Shown one piece after another: positions 36,721 to 51,462 of a stretch of DNA of 64,000 nt. Numbering within the stretch: the first letter of the stretch is position 1; the number at the start of each line of letters is the position of its first letter. The DNA comes from Molanna angustata (taxonomy: Eukaryota; Arthropoda; Insecta; Trichoptera; Molannidae), in assembly GCA_963576475.1 (NCBI GenBank), contig OY754987.1, forward strand, positions 11,340,847 through 11,404,846, given 5' to 3'. Both the position numbers and the translations under genes were made by a program. The notes under the pieces were generated by a model. The model had not been told where the DNA came from and made no database searches. It saw nothing but the letters and a program-made list of their open reading frames with translations.

Positions 36721-37295
36721 CATCATCCTTTTTTCAAGTGGTATTCAACGTTGGGAACACATAAATAAACATTTTTAGAAGAAGGTTGTTGGCTTAGGGA
36801 TAGTATTTTATTTTTATTTATTATATACGATGTTATATTTGAATAATGTATTGATATGATTTATTACGGTAAATTTTAAAACCACTCAAATAACGCTCCC
36901 ATAAGATACGAACAACAATGTTTGTAAGAAAATAATGATTGGTTTGTATCAACAAAGGGAAAAAAATACTTCTGTCTGAGAAATGTCTGTACAAATGGTT
37001 TGGTAGAATTATTTTTCCCACAGGACTCGCCTGAGTATTCCAAACGATATAATGACGCCCAAAAATCATAATAAAACATAAGCCAGCTCTGTTTAATGAT
37101 GAAATATAGCAATGTTTGCTTTATATATCCGTATGAACGTGAGCAGGGCTGGATCAAAAATTTTCGGCGCCCACGAAAAATATTTTTTTTCATTTCTTCC
37201 AAAAACGGTGAAGTCAATTAATTCTACGTGAACTTTTTTGTGTATGTTCAGGGATTTCTTTCAGCGTTGACCGATTTCGATTACCTATTCTTTTT
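36721..37295. other. Unassigned DNA
   Basis: Two overlapping minus-strand frames (36833-37217) have no recognisable domain; nothing else was seen. Confidence 0.4.
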
Positions 37296-37418
37296 ACTCC
37301 TCACTAACCCAAGGGGACATAGTGGGAGGAATTTGGCAATTTTTATGGCTATTTTTTATCGCAAATTATCAACTAGCATCATGCTGAAATTGTATTCTGA
37401 AAGTTTCATCACAATGTA

Positions 37419-37458
<40 letters not shown>

Positions 37459-37545
37459 CTGTTTACTATGTGCTATGTACGACGTGTTTATTTTACTTTA
37501 TCGATAATAATGAGGAGTAAAGCGTTGGCCACAACCCACTCGTTT
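37296..37545 (+). mobile_element. Helentron-like family 2, short copy b
   Basis: 5' end ACTCCTCACTAACCCAAGGG, a GT run (37420-37456), 'gtgtttattttactttatcg', then the 3' subterminal inverted motif ATGAGGAGT. A small hairpin GTTG-gcca-CAAC and the end CCCACTCGTTT follow. Confidence 0.6.
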
Positions 37546-37604
37546 CATAAGAAAGGGATTCGGTACATATCCCACGAATGGTCCAATTTCAATAAGTCAA
37601 GATA

Positions 37605-38070
37605 ATAATCACGGGATCCATGAGAAATTCATCGAACTCTTAAATTTCAGCGTAAAGAGCTCCTTATCATATTGTCCAATTTTAATTATTTTATTTTTTA
37701 ATTGGAAGAGAGTACTTCTGTGTAGGCTTAAAGCCCACACAGAAAAGAATTTGATGATTTTAATGCCTGGCGCGATCTTCGGCGGCAAAATGAAGGATTC
37801 AACGATCTCCGGTTTCAAAGCGATTAAATGCAGCTCTGACACTCTGATTTCATGGGGAAGCAAATACACAACTATGGCAATTGGTAAATCAAGGAAAGAT
37901 ACAAAGGACTTACCCCGTTTTACTGCACTCTCCGTTGATCCCAGAAGTATATAACTGTTAAATTAATGTTCACCAAAAAACACTCGTTACGGCCGTACGG
38001 CGCTTATTCGGTTTTCACTACTGGCGGCTGTCATTAACGTTACCGTCGGCTAGTCGCTGCATACTGGCTG
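37605..38070. other. GC-richer island with open frames on both strands
   Basis: On the plus strand a frame from upstream of 37700 to a TAA at 37954 includes MILMPGAIFGGKMKDSTISG, SGFKAIKCSSDTLISWGSKY and SRKDTKDLPRFTALSVDPRS. On the minus strand the overlapping frame 37869-37609 is also open, and a GTAAGT donor-like site sits at about 37911. 37985-38060 is CpG-rich (GCCGTACGGC palindrome). I do not recognise either product. It may be a host exon or promoter region. Confidence 0.3.
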
Positions 38071-38811
38071 GGTTGAATTTATGTGTCAATTTGTGCTTGG
38101 TCTTATTGTTGCAACGGGGTAATTAGGTAGGTTTTGGATTAATGGATGTTGCTAGGGAAAAAATATAGGAAATGTCGGGAAGGTATGAATTGAAGGATTA
38201 CCAAGCCGCAACAACTTACTTTACGGTAAAAAATTATCATAATCTTCAATTTGCGAAGTCATCTACAATTAATAATATTTTTTTACCACGTAGTGCGAAT
38301 TTCAAATATAACTTATTTTTACCAACTTCAAGTTTTATATCATAACATTTTTGTTTTTTCTTTTTTTTCCTATCAAATCGGATTTTTTTCCTTACGGCCT
38401 AGATTACTTCGCACCTGGTGCGACTATACCATTTGAATGTATGGTGGATCCGCACCAGTACATGTGCGTTTTATGAATTACACAAGGAATGAGTAAGCAC
38501 GATGCGACATAATATTGGCAACTTAAAAAAAAAAACATGAAATTATTTTATAAATGTGAGGTTCTTCTGTACGAGAAAATCAACGATTTCCGCTCGTAAA
38601 TTGGCGTAAAAAACAAGTGGCGTATATATATTTTTTTATTTCGAAAAGTTAATTTTTATATTCAAGGACAAAACGAAATCGACAAATGACATATTGATAT
38701 TGCAAATATAGTTAAATATGCTGTTTCAAACCAGGAAAAGTAAGATATTAATACAATGCAATAAAATTATTTTTGAAACAATTGTAAGGCAAACAAACAT
38801 ACATCCTATAG
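38071..38811. other. Unassigned AT-rich DNA
   Basis: No gene or repeat signature was seen. Confidence 0.45.
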
Positions 38812-39860
38812 TCCAACTGTCGATTTGTTCAGGAGAACTTTGTTCTCTTAACATATCGACAATGTATCAAGCCAGAATACGCGAGAATTGTATGGAGAGG
38901 TCTACTTTTTTCACGGCTTTTCCAACTTTGAAGTCAAAAAACACCAACTTAGAGGCTTCGCAGCATATATGTTCCATACACGGATTTACTCAGAATTCGG
39001 AGTAGAACATTTCGTGTGTCTGTGTGTGTGTGTGTCTGTGTGTGTGTGTGTGTGTGTGTCTGTGTGTGTGTGTGTGTGTGTCTGTGTGTCCGTCCCCCCC
39101 TTATAACTTTTGATCCGCTCAATTTACAGAGCCTAAAATTTCAGAATATATAAACAGTTACAGGCCTACAAAACTTTTATACTCGGAATTTTGAATTTTT
39201 GTTTCAGTCAGGGGTTATCAACTTTTGAATTTTTATTTTATTTTTCCATATATCTCTGAAACCATAAACGGTAGAACGCTGAAAATTGGTACAAACATAG
39301 ACAAATACAAAATATCAAATTAGTTTTTTCAAAAAAATTCCAGGGTTTCTCAAACATTTTTTATTAAGAAAAATATTTTTTTTATGATAAATTTATGAGT
39401 TTAACTGCCTATATTTCCAAAACTTTTACAATTATCGAAAAAAGCCGAAACACCCCAACTAGATAATTTAATTTTCTATAAAAAATATCAGCATTGTAGT
39501 AGAAGATCTCAATTTTTTTTTAACAATTTTTTTAAAAATTGAATTTAGTGACGACATCGCTTCATACATTTTGTATGGCAGTCGCCTATACACAATATGT
39601 AAGAAGACTTAATAGTTTGATACTTCATCTCCAAACATACATACATACCATCATGCTATTTGCATATTCTGGGTAGGAAAAAGGATCTTCCTCCATACTA
39701 TCCTATCTTGACATACATACCTACATATGTTGTATAGAAAACAAAATATCTGAAAATATTCAATAATTTGTATCTATGGGTTTATAGTTTAGTACATATT
39801 CTTCAACTATACATACTATCGCTATCGACAGTTGGATCTCATGTGTTACATGCAACTAGT
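38812..39860 (+). mobile_element. Helentron-like family 1, full-length copy (H7)
   Basis: 5' end TCCAACTGTCGATTTG, a 5' stem-loop (GTCGAT, GTT, AAGAGAA pairing with TTCTCTT, AAC, ATCGAC), a GT/CT microsatellite at 39013-39088, then near the 3' end the inverted motif ATCGACAGTTGGA. Next come a short hairpin CATGT-gtt-ACATG and the end CAACTAGT. A terminal repeat at the 5' end, its inverted partner inside the 3' end, and a terminal hairpin make up the non-autonomous Helentron (DINE-1-like) plan. No coding sequence. It ends at the AATAATAA tail of the L2-like fragment. Confidence 0.65.
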
Positions 39861-40330
39861 AATAATAAGATTATATAAAGCGCCGTTTAGTGACACAAGA
39901 TCACTCCAAGGGCGCTGTAGCTTAATTGTTGGCTCTAAGAAACAAGGCAGTCTTAAAAAGTCTACCGAACGTGTCAATGCTCTGAGCTCCACGTATGTCA
40001 GAGGGCAATTTATTCCACATTCACACTGAAACCGCATACATACTAAGCCACCTTATTGACTCTGTTCAATTCTTTTAAACAGTTGATACACTGTGTTCCA
40101 GATGATCTAAATGTAAGCTGTCTTTCTGATGGAACATTCTTTTAACAAAGTTCTAGGATGCAGTGTGGAACCAAGTCATTCAGTGCATTTAACACCAGTG
40201 TAGTTCGTTAAGAAGAGGTGTTATATGACATCTTCTGTCAGCTCCATATATCAATCTCGCAGCTGCGTTGGATACATACTATGTAAAATCTATCAAGCTG
40301 ATACTTACTCACTAGTATAACAGTATTCCA
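39861..40330 (-). pseudogene. L2/CR1-like LINE 3' end, second copy
   Basis: Minus strand: WNKLPSDIRGAQSIDTFGRL-FKTALFLRANN, stop near 39928, preceded by diverged coding (SFRSSGTQCINCLKELNRVN). The UTR holds a hairpin AGCGCC/GGCGCT (about 39880-39916) and an AAT-repeat tail against H7. Several breaks upstream. Confidence 0.6.
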
Positions 40331-40367
40331 GCAATCACGGAATATACCAGGTTAGTTTAACAGGGAC

Positions 40368-40530
40368 AGGTGTGCGGGTGTGTATTGTCTTATAAAAGTA
40401 AGCAATACACACGCGTGTATATCAATACATTCAGAATGGATGGTTAACCTCATTGCTGATCTATGTGAGATTTTTTTTCCACTTGTATTTTCGATTTTCC
40501 GTGTTTTACAGGACACCCGGAAACCGTGTT
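40368..40530 (+). repeat. Dispersed repeat C, copy 3
   Basis: GTGTGCGGG, then a hairpin GTGTATTG-t-CTTA / TAAG-c-CAATACAC (40380-40410), then 'agaatggatggttaacctca' and 'tgatctatgtgag'. The stem sequence differs from copy 2 but still pairs. Confidence 0.65.
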
Positions 40531-40539
40531 TAAAGAAAT

Positions 40540-40915
40540 TGTGGAATAGGTGTAGGGAAAATTTGGATATGACATATTGGAAATGTGGCAATGACGTTGT
40601 ACAACTTGGAAATGACGTAGTGGAAATGTGGAAATGATGCAATGGAAATGACAGAGTGAAATTTGAAAATGATGTAGTGTAAATGACGTAATGGATAAGT
40701 GGAAATGACGTAGTAGAAATGTGGAAATGACGTTGTGGAAACGACGTAGTGGAAATGTGGAAATGATGGAGAGGAAATAACGTTATGGAAATGACGTTGT
40801 GGAAATGACGTTGTGGAAATAATGCAGTGGAAATGACGGAGTAAAAATGTTAAAACGATGTAGTGGGAATGACGTTGTGGAAACGACGTAGTGGAAATGA
40901 TGTAGTGTCATCATT
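40540..40915 (+). repeat. Degenerate GGAAATGACG(T)AGT tandem array
   Basis: Dozens of imperfect 10-15 bp units such as GTGGAAATGACGTTGTGG, with mixed phase. No protein, no conserved spacing. Confidence 0.85.
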
Positions 40916-41814
40916 TTAACTACGCTTTTATGGGTTATCATAGATATTTTATTTAATTAATTAAATATTATGTTAATGTTGTTTCGTTTCGTTACCCTTT
41001 CATTTCATTTTAGTAAATCCGAAACCATAAATGACACAATAGACAAGATTGGAAGCACTATTCATAACCGGTGCCTCATAAAATTATAATGTTTCCGTGT
41101 CTTTGGCCAATTACATTCGTGGAATTTTAACCATACTTACTTTTATTTGTATTTAAAAAATAATCAAAAATGTTACAGTATAAATGATCAAATATAATAA
41201 AATGAATCTCATCCAATCGTATATTTTGTAGTATTTTCAATATATTTTGAACACGTTTTTTTCTGAAAATGCTCAAAGGTTTTCTATGTATAACTTAACA
41301 AGATATCCGAAGCATATTGAAAAGGAAGAAATAAAACTATTTCTACATCAAGCGGGTAGTGTATAAAATGCTTTAATAATATTCGGAGAGCGGACCAGAT
41401 TTTCTAAATTATTCTCCGATTCTTGGTTGGAAATTCCCAGCTTCTTTGGATATATTCAGACATCTGTATAAACCATTTTCATATTTTCCGATTCCAATGG
41501 GAGTTGTGTGATGTTCATACACTTAGAATTACACGAATAGAATAATAACGGAACAAAAGGTTATACATATAACAATAAAAATAAAACATCACTTAAATAA
41601 TATACGAGGAAAAACTAATGCCAACATACAAATTATATTTTTCAACTACAAAATATACATACCAAATTGATTATTTTATTGTTATAAGGACATATAGTAC
41701 AAGCATATAAATTATTTGTTTATTTAATTAATTTAAATACAAAATAAGTGGGTTATGGCAACACTGAACTTTTCATATTATGTTAGTGTATTTTTCATTT
41801 TATTTCTTCTCCTT
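40916..41814. other. Unassigned AT-rich DNA
   Basis: No coding or repeat feature was recognised. Confidence 0.5.
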
Positions 41815-42085
41815 CTTCTTCAGCCCCTTTCACTCCACTGCTGGATAAAGGCCTCTTCCTGAGTTTTCCACTTCTCTCTATCCTGGGCGCTCTGCTTCCA
41901 CCCATGTCCCACCAGTTCGACAATATCGTCAGTCCATCTCCTCTGTGGTCTCCTTACACCTCCTCTATTTTGATAGGGTCTCCAATTCAGAATTTTGGGG
42001 GTCCATATATCATCTTTCTGTCTTGCCACATGACCTGCCCATTGCCACTTCAGCCTTCCCACTCCTTCTGCAATGTCGGTGACCT
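41815..42085 (-). pseudogene. RTE-type LINE C-terminal fragment 2
   Basis: Minus strand: VTDIAEGVGRLKWQWAGHVA, RQKDDIWTPKILNWRPYQN, GGVRRPQRRWTDDIVELVGH, QDREKWKTQEEAFIQQWSER, stop at 41820. This is the extreme C-terminus of RTE-like proteins, close to that at 59886-60312. RT core missing. Confidence 0.8.
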
Positions 42086-42214
42086 TTTTATTTTATTTAA
42101 TGGTTGAAAATCTCTAAATATGATTATTATTTATTACATTTTGGAAACATTTATATGATGATGTAGAAAACAGTGTTGGTATTGTGTTTTTATCACCACC
42201 GAATTATCATGACT

Positions 42215-42490
42215 ACTATCACATTCATAGTAGTGGACAGTGAAATAATACAGTTTACATACAATATCAATATGAAGTTGATAATTCAATTTTCCCAAAC
42301 AGATGCTATTTTTCTACTGTTCTATAGATTTTTCATATAAATATACAATACCACGCTTATTATTTTTTTGTTCATAGGTTGACAATCCCTGAATGCACTT
42401 TTGAGTGTATTTCTATTGTATCGAAAATTCAAAAGAAGTCGAAAAATCTTGATTTTTCAGACCGTGAGTGCATTTTTAAAGTTTTAACAG
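42215..42490 (+). repeat. Dispersed repeat D, copy 1
   Basis: Shared with 63720-64000: 'tacaatatcaatatgaa', 'agatgctatttt', 'atttttcatataaatat', 'gtgtatttctattgtatcga' and 'cagaccgtgagtgcattt'. Class unknown; ends not defined. Confidence 0.6.
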
Positions 42491-42506
42491 ATGAAATCAT
42501 AGAGAA

Positions 42507-42545
42507 ACGAGTGGGTTGTAGCCAACCCTAATTACTCCACACCAT
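42507..42545 (-). mobile_element. Helentron-like family 2, 3' terminus only
   Basis: Minus strand: GGAGTAATTA, then a 6-bp hairpin GGGTTG-gcta-CAACCC and ACTCGTTT. This copy has the best terminal stem of the family. Confidence 0.5.
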
Positions 42546-42765
42546 AGTAAGTGTTCATTTTTTTCTTCTTGAAAGGTTGACATTCTCCAAATGCATTTTT
42601 ATGAAATACATTTCTATGAGATTCTTAAACAAATATAAGATTCCCAGAGGACAAAAGTTTTCACAATACACCATACACGCAAAAGAATTGTTACGAAACT
42701 CATAGTATGCACTTTCTACGTGATACCTGTTTATAAATTGATGTAAAAAATAAAATTAAAAATGT

Positions 42766-42862
42766 GCAATCTACGAAATCGGTCGAGGCAGGATTCGAAC
42801 TCGCGACCACTGGATTACCAACACAGCGCGCTAACCACTCTGCCATCGACCCATCTAAAAAT
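42766..42862 (-). mobile_element. tRNA-derived SINE family B, head only
   Basis: Minus strand: GATGGCAGAGTGGTTAGCGC, then GTAATCCAGTGGTCGCGAG, B box TTCGAATCC and GCCTCGACCGATTTCG. The body is short or missing. Confidence 0.65.
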
Positions 42863-43289
42863 TAGATGACAAATCCACTACTATTCCATAGCAGTGGAGA
42901 GTAAAAATGAATGTAAGAAGCTTGAAAGTAGACGATGCGAGAATCTTGATGAGGCGAAGGATAGATGACAAATCAGAATAATGTGGCGTTCGTGTATCTC
43001 CACCTACACCGTGAGGGACATGGCGTGATGGTATTTACATACGTATGTACTTAACTCTTCAATAAAAAGTTTGAAGTACTTAATGAGTATAATGTTCATT
43101 AATTGACTATTGGCATTTTGATCGGACAAATGTCAATCTAGGAATGTCACAAACAAAAATATGCATTCAGATATCAACGACGTTTGACTGACGCGGACCA
43201 ATAATACTTTCGAATGGAAAAATCGGGATTGTTAATTTAAATACCTATCCTATACCGACCAATGATTCCATGGCCAGTTCTATTTTTGA
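42863..43289. other. Unassigned DNA
   Basis: GC-moderate at 42900-43030, with no open frame of interest. Confidence 0.4.
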
Positions 43290-44160
43290 ATTAATTGACT
43301 TATGATCACGTTTCTGTTCAATATCATAATGGAGGAAATCATAGAAGAGGTGGCTGGCTTGGGACAAGGGTATAAAATGGGTGGCAAAATTGTTAATGTT
43401 ATCTGTTATGCAGATGATGCGGTGATAATAGCTGAAACTGAGAATGACTTGCAAATAATGTTGAACAAATTCCATGTGGTATCACAGAGGCTAAACATGG
43501 CTATATCAGTCAGTAAAACAAAAAGTATTACTATATCCAAACAACCTTCAAGGTGTAAGCTAACTGTTGATGATAAGCCCGTGGAACAAGTAATGAGTTT
43601 CAAATATTTAGGAGTAGAGATCTGCAACCATAACGACCTACATATAGACTGATGTCCGCAAACAAGTAAATAAAGAATCTGTCGTACCTGGATGTTTGTA
43701 AAATATGATCTGGAAAAATAAACACATGAGTATTGACAGTAAGGTCAGAATATATAAAACATGTGTGCGACCAATCATGACGTATGCTGTGGAAACGCGA
43801 GATACCATAAGAACCAAGGGGCTCCTAAGGACAACGGAGATGAAGGTCCTAAGGTTAATCACTGATAAAACTCTCCGAGATCATGTTCGCAATGTTCAAA
43901 TAAGAAAAACATGTGGAATACAGGACATCGTTCGATGGAGTAGATCCAGAAGAAGGCATTGGAGGGACCACGTAGCCAGGATGGACAGTGATCGGCTTGC
44001 AAAATGCAAATATAGCAGCAAATGAAATTCCTTCTGGCCGCCGCCTACCCGGTAGACCACGCAAGAGATGGAAGGATAGCTGGACTTCGTCATCCCAGGA
44101 GGCATAGTTTCTGAAGAACAGACCAACTAGGTCTACTAAACGAAGAAGAAGACTTATTAT
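43290..44160 (+). pseudogene. LINE reverse transcriptase fragment (RTE/CR1-like), broken
   Basis: Plus strand: LITFLFNIIMEEIIEEVAGL, CYADDAVIIAETENDLQIML (YADD at about 43410), ISVSKTKSITISKQPSR, MSFKYLGVEI. After a frame break at 43650 it continues MSIDSKVRIYKTCVRPIMTY, VETRDTIRTKGLLRTTEMKV, RLPGRPRKRWKDSWTSS after another break near 44020. 5' part missing; ends near GGCATAG at about 44103. Confidence 0.75.
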
Positions 44161-44357
44161 CAATTTTACTAACGCAAATACTTGGGAATTTACAGGTTAG
44201 TTTAATACTACGAAGGTATATCCAGTATATAATTATCGTTAGCTGATCACAGCCACATAAACGATTTGCTACGAAAAGAAATTATTTGCTTAGTCTAAAA
44301 TCATTACCGTATCATCTGTTAATAATTTATTTTAGCAAAAGTAAAGTAATTGAAACC

Positions 44358-44408
44358 TACTATAAAATATGTACACAATTGTGTACTATAAAATATGTAC
44401 ACAATTAA
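44358..44408 (+). repeat. Short direct repeat (24 bp x 2)
   Basis: 'tactataaaatatgtacaca' plus 'att' occurs twice in tandem, separated by 'gtg'. Confidence 0.85.
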
Positions 44409-44754
44409 ACCAAAATCACCACGATGAATCTCACGATATGCACTATCTTTATTATGATATTTTCCAAGCAATTGATGTAAAATAAAAAATACATTTAAAA
44501 ATCATGTTTATATAGCTACATTCCCATAGTAGTGGATTGTAAATATGTATGTATGGACATATTGAAAAAAATGCGAATAATTTAAATTGTTTTTTGTATT
44601 TTTATATCAATTTTATTATTTTTCACATTTAGTGTGGGTATTTATTTTACCTTTTATCACACCATATTTATTATGACAACAATAAGTAGATTACTGCTGC
44701 CCAACTATGAAATCCTGTTCTAGAGCTAACAGTATACAATTTTTATTGACAATT

Positions 44755-44930
44755 ATATGCAATTATGAACCAGGTGATTTTTACCGTTCCACACTAAATA
44801 TGTACACAATCTCAACTTTCTGCAATCACAATCATTCCCTCAACAAATAATATAGGCTCACACAAAACAGATCAACCAGATTCCAATGTCCGCCATAATA
44901 CCTGTCATAAATCCAATCTAGTTGATAAAA
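44755..44930 (+). repeat. Dispersed repeat E, copy 1
   Basis: Shares 'aaccaggtgat', 'acactaaa', 'cacaatct', 'tcacaatca', 'ctcaacaaat' and 'cctgtcat' with 52580-52710. Class unknown. Confidence 0.5.
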
Positions 44931-45409
44931 TTACTCATATAATATATGTTCTACCTAATAAAATTAGCTAATCATAGCTAGTAAAATTACCCATATATGT
45001 TTTTACTAGTATGGTTGAATGACTGAAATTTATGTATGTTTTTTGAATTATTTTTTTTAAAATGTGAGTTCCTACACGAACTACATACCTACATATAAAA
45101 AAAATCAATGATACGTTTAATAACAATATCAAAAAGGAGTACCTATCTCGACTCACCTTTGAATATCGCATTAGGTATGTAAATTTTCATGTTATTTTAT
45201 TGCAATAGTAATATAAGGGAAAAAAACGGAGAAGGGAGCAAGAAACGAGGAAATACATAGGGGACAACATGGAGAAGGATAGTATGTGTGTGTATTTGTA
45301 GATGGTATGTGCACAAGATTGTGTAAAATAGTGGATGAATTGCGCAAGTTAAATAAAAAACAAGAAAAAAAAATCAGTAATGAAATATAAAAATAAATTA
45401 ACAATAGTT
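44931..45409. other. Unassigned AT-rich DNA
   Basis: Nothing recognised. Confidence 0.45.
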
Positions 45410-45470
45410 TTTGTACAGCAAACAAATTTTATTTCGTACTTTCCGTAATAAAATTTGTTTGCTGTACAAA
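45410..45470. repeat. Perfect 24-bp inverted repeat, 13-nt loop
   Basis: TTTGTACAGCAAACAAATTT plus TATT pairs exactly with AATAAAATTTGTTTGCTGTA plus CAAA. The sequence then repeats 'acaaattttatttcgt' directly after. Confidence 0.95.
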
Positions 45471-45509
45471 TTTTATTTCGTTATGGCCGTAAATTTCCGG
45501 TAGATTTTT

Positions 45510-46570
45510 AGCCTCAATGCTGAACAATGGATTTCCAAGCCTTCTTGTCAGCAGCAACGGACTCCCAGTCATCACAAGTATTCAACACCCAACATAATAT
45601 CATGTGGGATTGTTGCCACCCAATGGTGTCCTCTTATATGTAGATCGGAGCTCCTCGTTGCTGTCCTTGGGCCTAATCAAGGATCCATTGGTCACGCGGA
45701 TTTTATGATCTCGAAGAGCATTTTGTTTTTATTTGAAAAAAATGTCAACGTACAATAATATTTTTTTAAACAAATATAATGAATAAGAATAACAACAAAA
45801 GTAATTGTAACTTAATCAGCCCACCTTTGATTTCATGTTACATTGTACTCACTGCTGGTAACAAAACAATTAATTATTCCTGTCGAACGTGCCTCTTGAA
45901 AAGGATTCCGGACATACAGAATATGTTCACAGATTACTATAAGTGGTAAGGCATCGGTAAAATGAGGAATTCTAAGCGGCATTAGTGTTTTTTTTTGTCT
46001 GAAAGAACGTTTTTGTCTGAAAGAACGTTGACGTGTGCCTTGTTCGTCTATTTGATATGTTAAAGTTAATTATTCTCAAAAGGTCTGTACTTGATATTGG
46101 AGTTTATTATGCCATAAAGCCTTTAAGAAGATTTCATAGTTATGGTGCCTTACTTTTGTTAGATTCCCAGTAGATTAATATTTTACAGAAATTTTGGTCA
46201 TATCCCTGATGTTTCTCATTTAAAAAGATCTGGAGTCAATGACAGTCCACGAGTGTGAATCTTCCATTTACATTCGTAGATTGTTCTTTTTCCGAGAATT
46301 ACTTTTCGTGATAAGCATTTTTTTCTTGTCGCTCACTTAGCGTTCTGTGAAGGAGTTATTTATGCAGTCCCCATATGCAGAGCGGGTGGTGATGGCAGTC
46401 GCGAGTATGTATTCAACACATTGAGATCTCGGGAGACATTATCCATCTATCTCTGTCTTGGTCTTCCAACAGGCTTGTTTTGCGGAATTCGTTTTGTGGA
46501 TCTTTCTTCTCCCGATCTGATGGCATGTCCAATCAGGCCAATCTTCTAGAGATTGAACCAAGATCGGGAA
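45510..46570 (-). pseudogene. RTE-type LINE C-terminal fragment 3, interrupted
   Basis: 45510-45588 (NTCDDWESVAADKKAWKS on the minus strand) and 46409-46570 are the two parts of the sequence that is continuous at 15204-15480. Between them lies an 820-bp insertion. Frame broken; remnant. Confidence 0.7.
45589..46408. mobile_element. Unclassified 820-bp insertion with 11-bp target duplication
   Basis: It is flanked by GTATTCAACAC at 45578-45588 and again at 46409-46419, and splits the RTE fragment at a point where the relative at 15204-15480 is continuous. Inside: 'ggtgtcctcttatatgtaga' near 45628, a tandem 'tgtctgaaagaacgt' (about 46005-46030), no inverted ends and no clear poly(A). Confidence 0.55.
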
Positions 46571-46575
46571 TTGCG

Positions 46576-47034
46576 GCAGGTACCCTGAGAGCAAGAAGCA
46601 ACGAGAAAATTCGAGCGTTGACTGGGCAACCCTTTAGCAGTGTATTTATAAAAATATTTAGCCATTAAAAAAAGGTAAATAAGATTCCATTTCGTATGGA
46701 AGGACTATCTAATATAGACCATTTTGCCGCTGTAAAGCGTGTTTCATACTTCCAAAAGTAGGTAGGTATCTATTAGCAATATAAAGACCGTGGCACACAT
46801 ACACAACACACAACGACTAGAAATGTTGTAAAAATCAATTTGTATGACATGCAATATAATATTTTTATTATCATGATTCAAGACTCACAATATGTACATA
46901 CATTTTTTGAGGGGTTCCAAAGCGTTGTTGCGTTGTTGATTAAATTTAATTGATAATTAAAAAAAAATATATTTTTTTAGGTAAAAATAGAAATAATACA
47001 TTTTAATTTGTTACGATTCTCTTTGTTCTTTTAA
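46576..47034. other. Unassigned DNA
   Basis: No feature recognised. Confidence 0.45.
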
Positions 47035-47300
47035 CCACGATTTTATTTTTATTTTTTTTATTTTTATTTATTTCTATCCAAAATCATAGAGTAGATATAA
47101 GATACAAAATAATTTAAAGGTAATATAAGCTTATTCATACATAGTAGACATACAAAGTAAATATAAGTTATTTCATTGCAATAAATATAATTTCATTATT
47201 TCACCATTGCTTACATAGTTAAAGCTATCCTTTTTGTTTGTATCTTTGTTACTAGCCCCCTCACTAGGCATAGCCTGTGCTAAGGTGAGCTAGTTTTATA
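47035..47300 (-). repeat. LINE 3' end, same type as LINE-2
   Basis: Minus strand: hairpin ACTAG..CTCAC / GTGAG..CTAGT (47251-47294) with loop ACAGGCTATGCCTAGTG, then AT-rich UTR and a GAAATAAATAAAAATAAAA tail (about 47080-47040). The loop matches that of LINE-2 at 13741-13760. Confidence 0.6.
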
Positions 47301-51039
<3,739 letters not shown>

Positions 51040-51215
51040 TAGGTACGCAATAATATGTTGTCACATTTTGAAGATGTATAATAATTGTCGTCCCACATAT
51101 CCAGCTTAAAAAACACATTTGAAAACTGTGTCTCCACCGGGAATCGATCCCGGGATCTTTGGCTCAGCAGTCAGGTATCTTACTAACATAGCCACTTAGG
51201 TCGTATGTTTTAAAT
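51040..51215 (-). mobile_element. tRNA-derived SINE family A, copy 2
   Basis: Minus strand: AAGTGGCTATGTTAGTAAGA, TACCTGACTGCTGAGCC, B box GATCGATTCCC, GGTGGAGACACAGTTTT, then the body ending near 'atgtgacaacatattattgc'. Confidence 0.75.
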
Positions 51216-51462
51216 AATTGAATATTTTGATACGAAAATCTATGACAGTTTAACTGAAAATTAAAAAAAAATGAATACTTACATATATTAAACATAGATA
51301 CATAAACCATCACGGCATAGCCCACAATATGGGGTAACCAGCGTCAGGTGTTAATCTCATCAAAAAAGTACTAAGTAGAGGCACTATTCTAAGTCGATGA
51401 CTCCAGCAATAATAAAAAAATGACAATATTTTACAAAAGGTTACAAAAAGGTTTCTTCGTTA

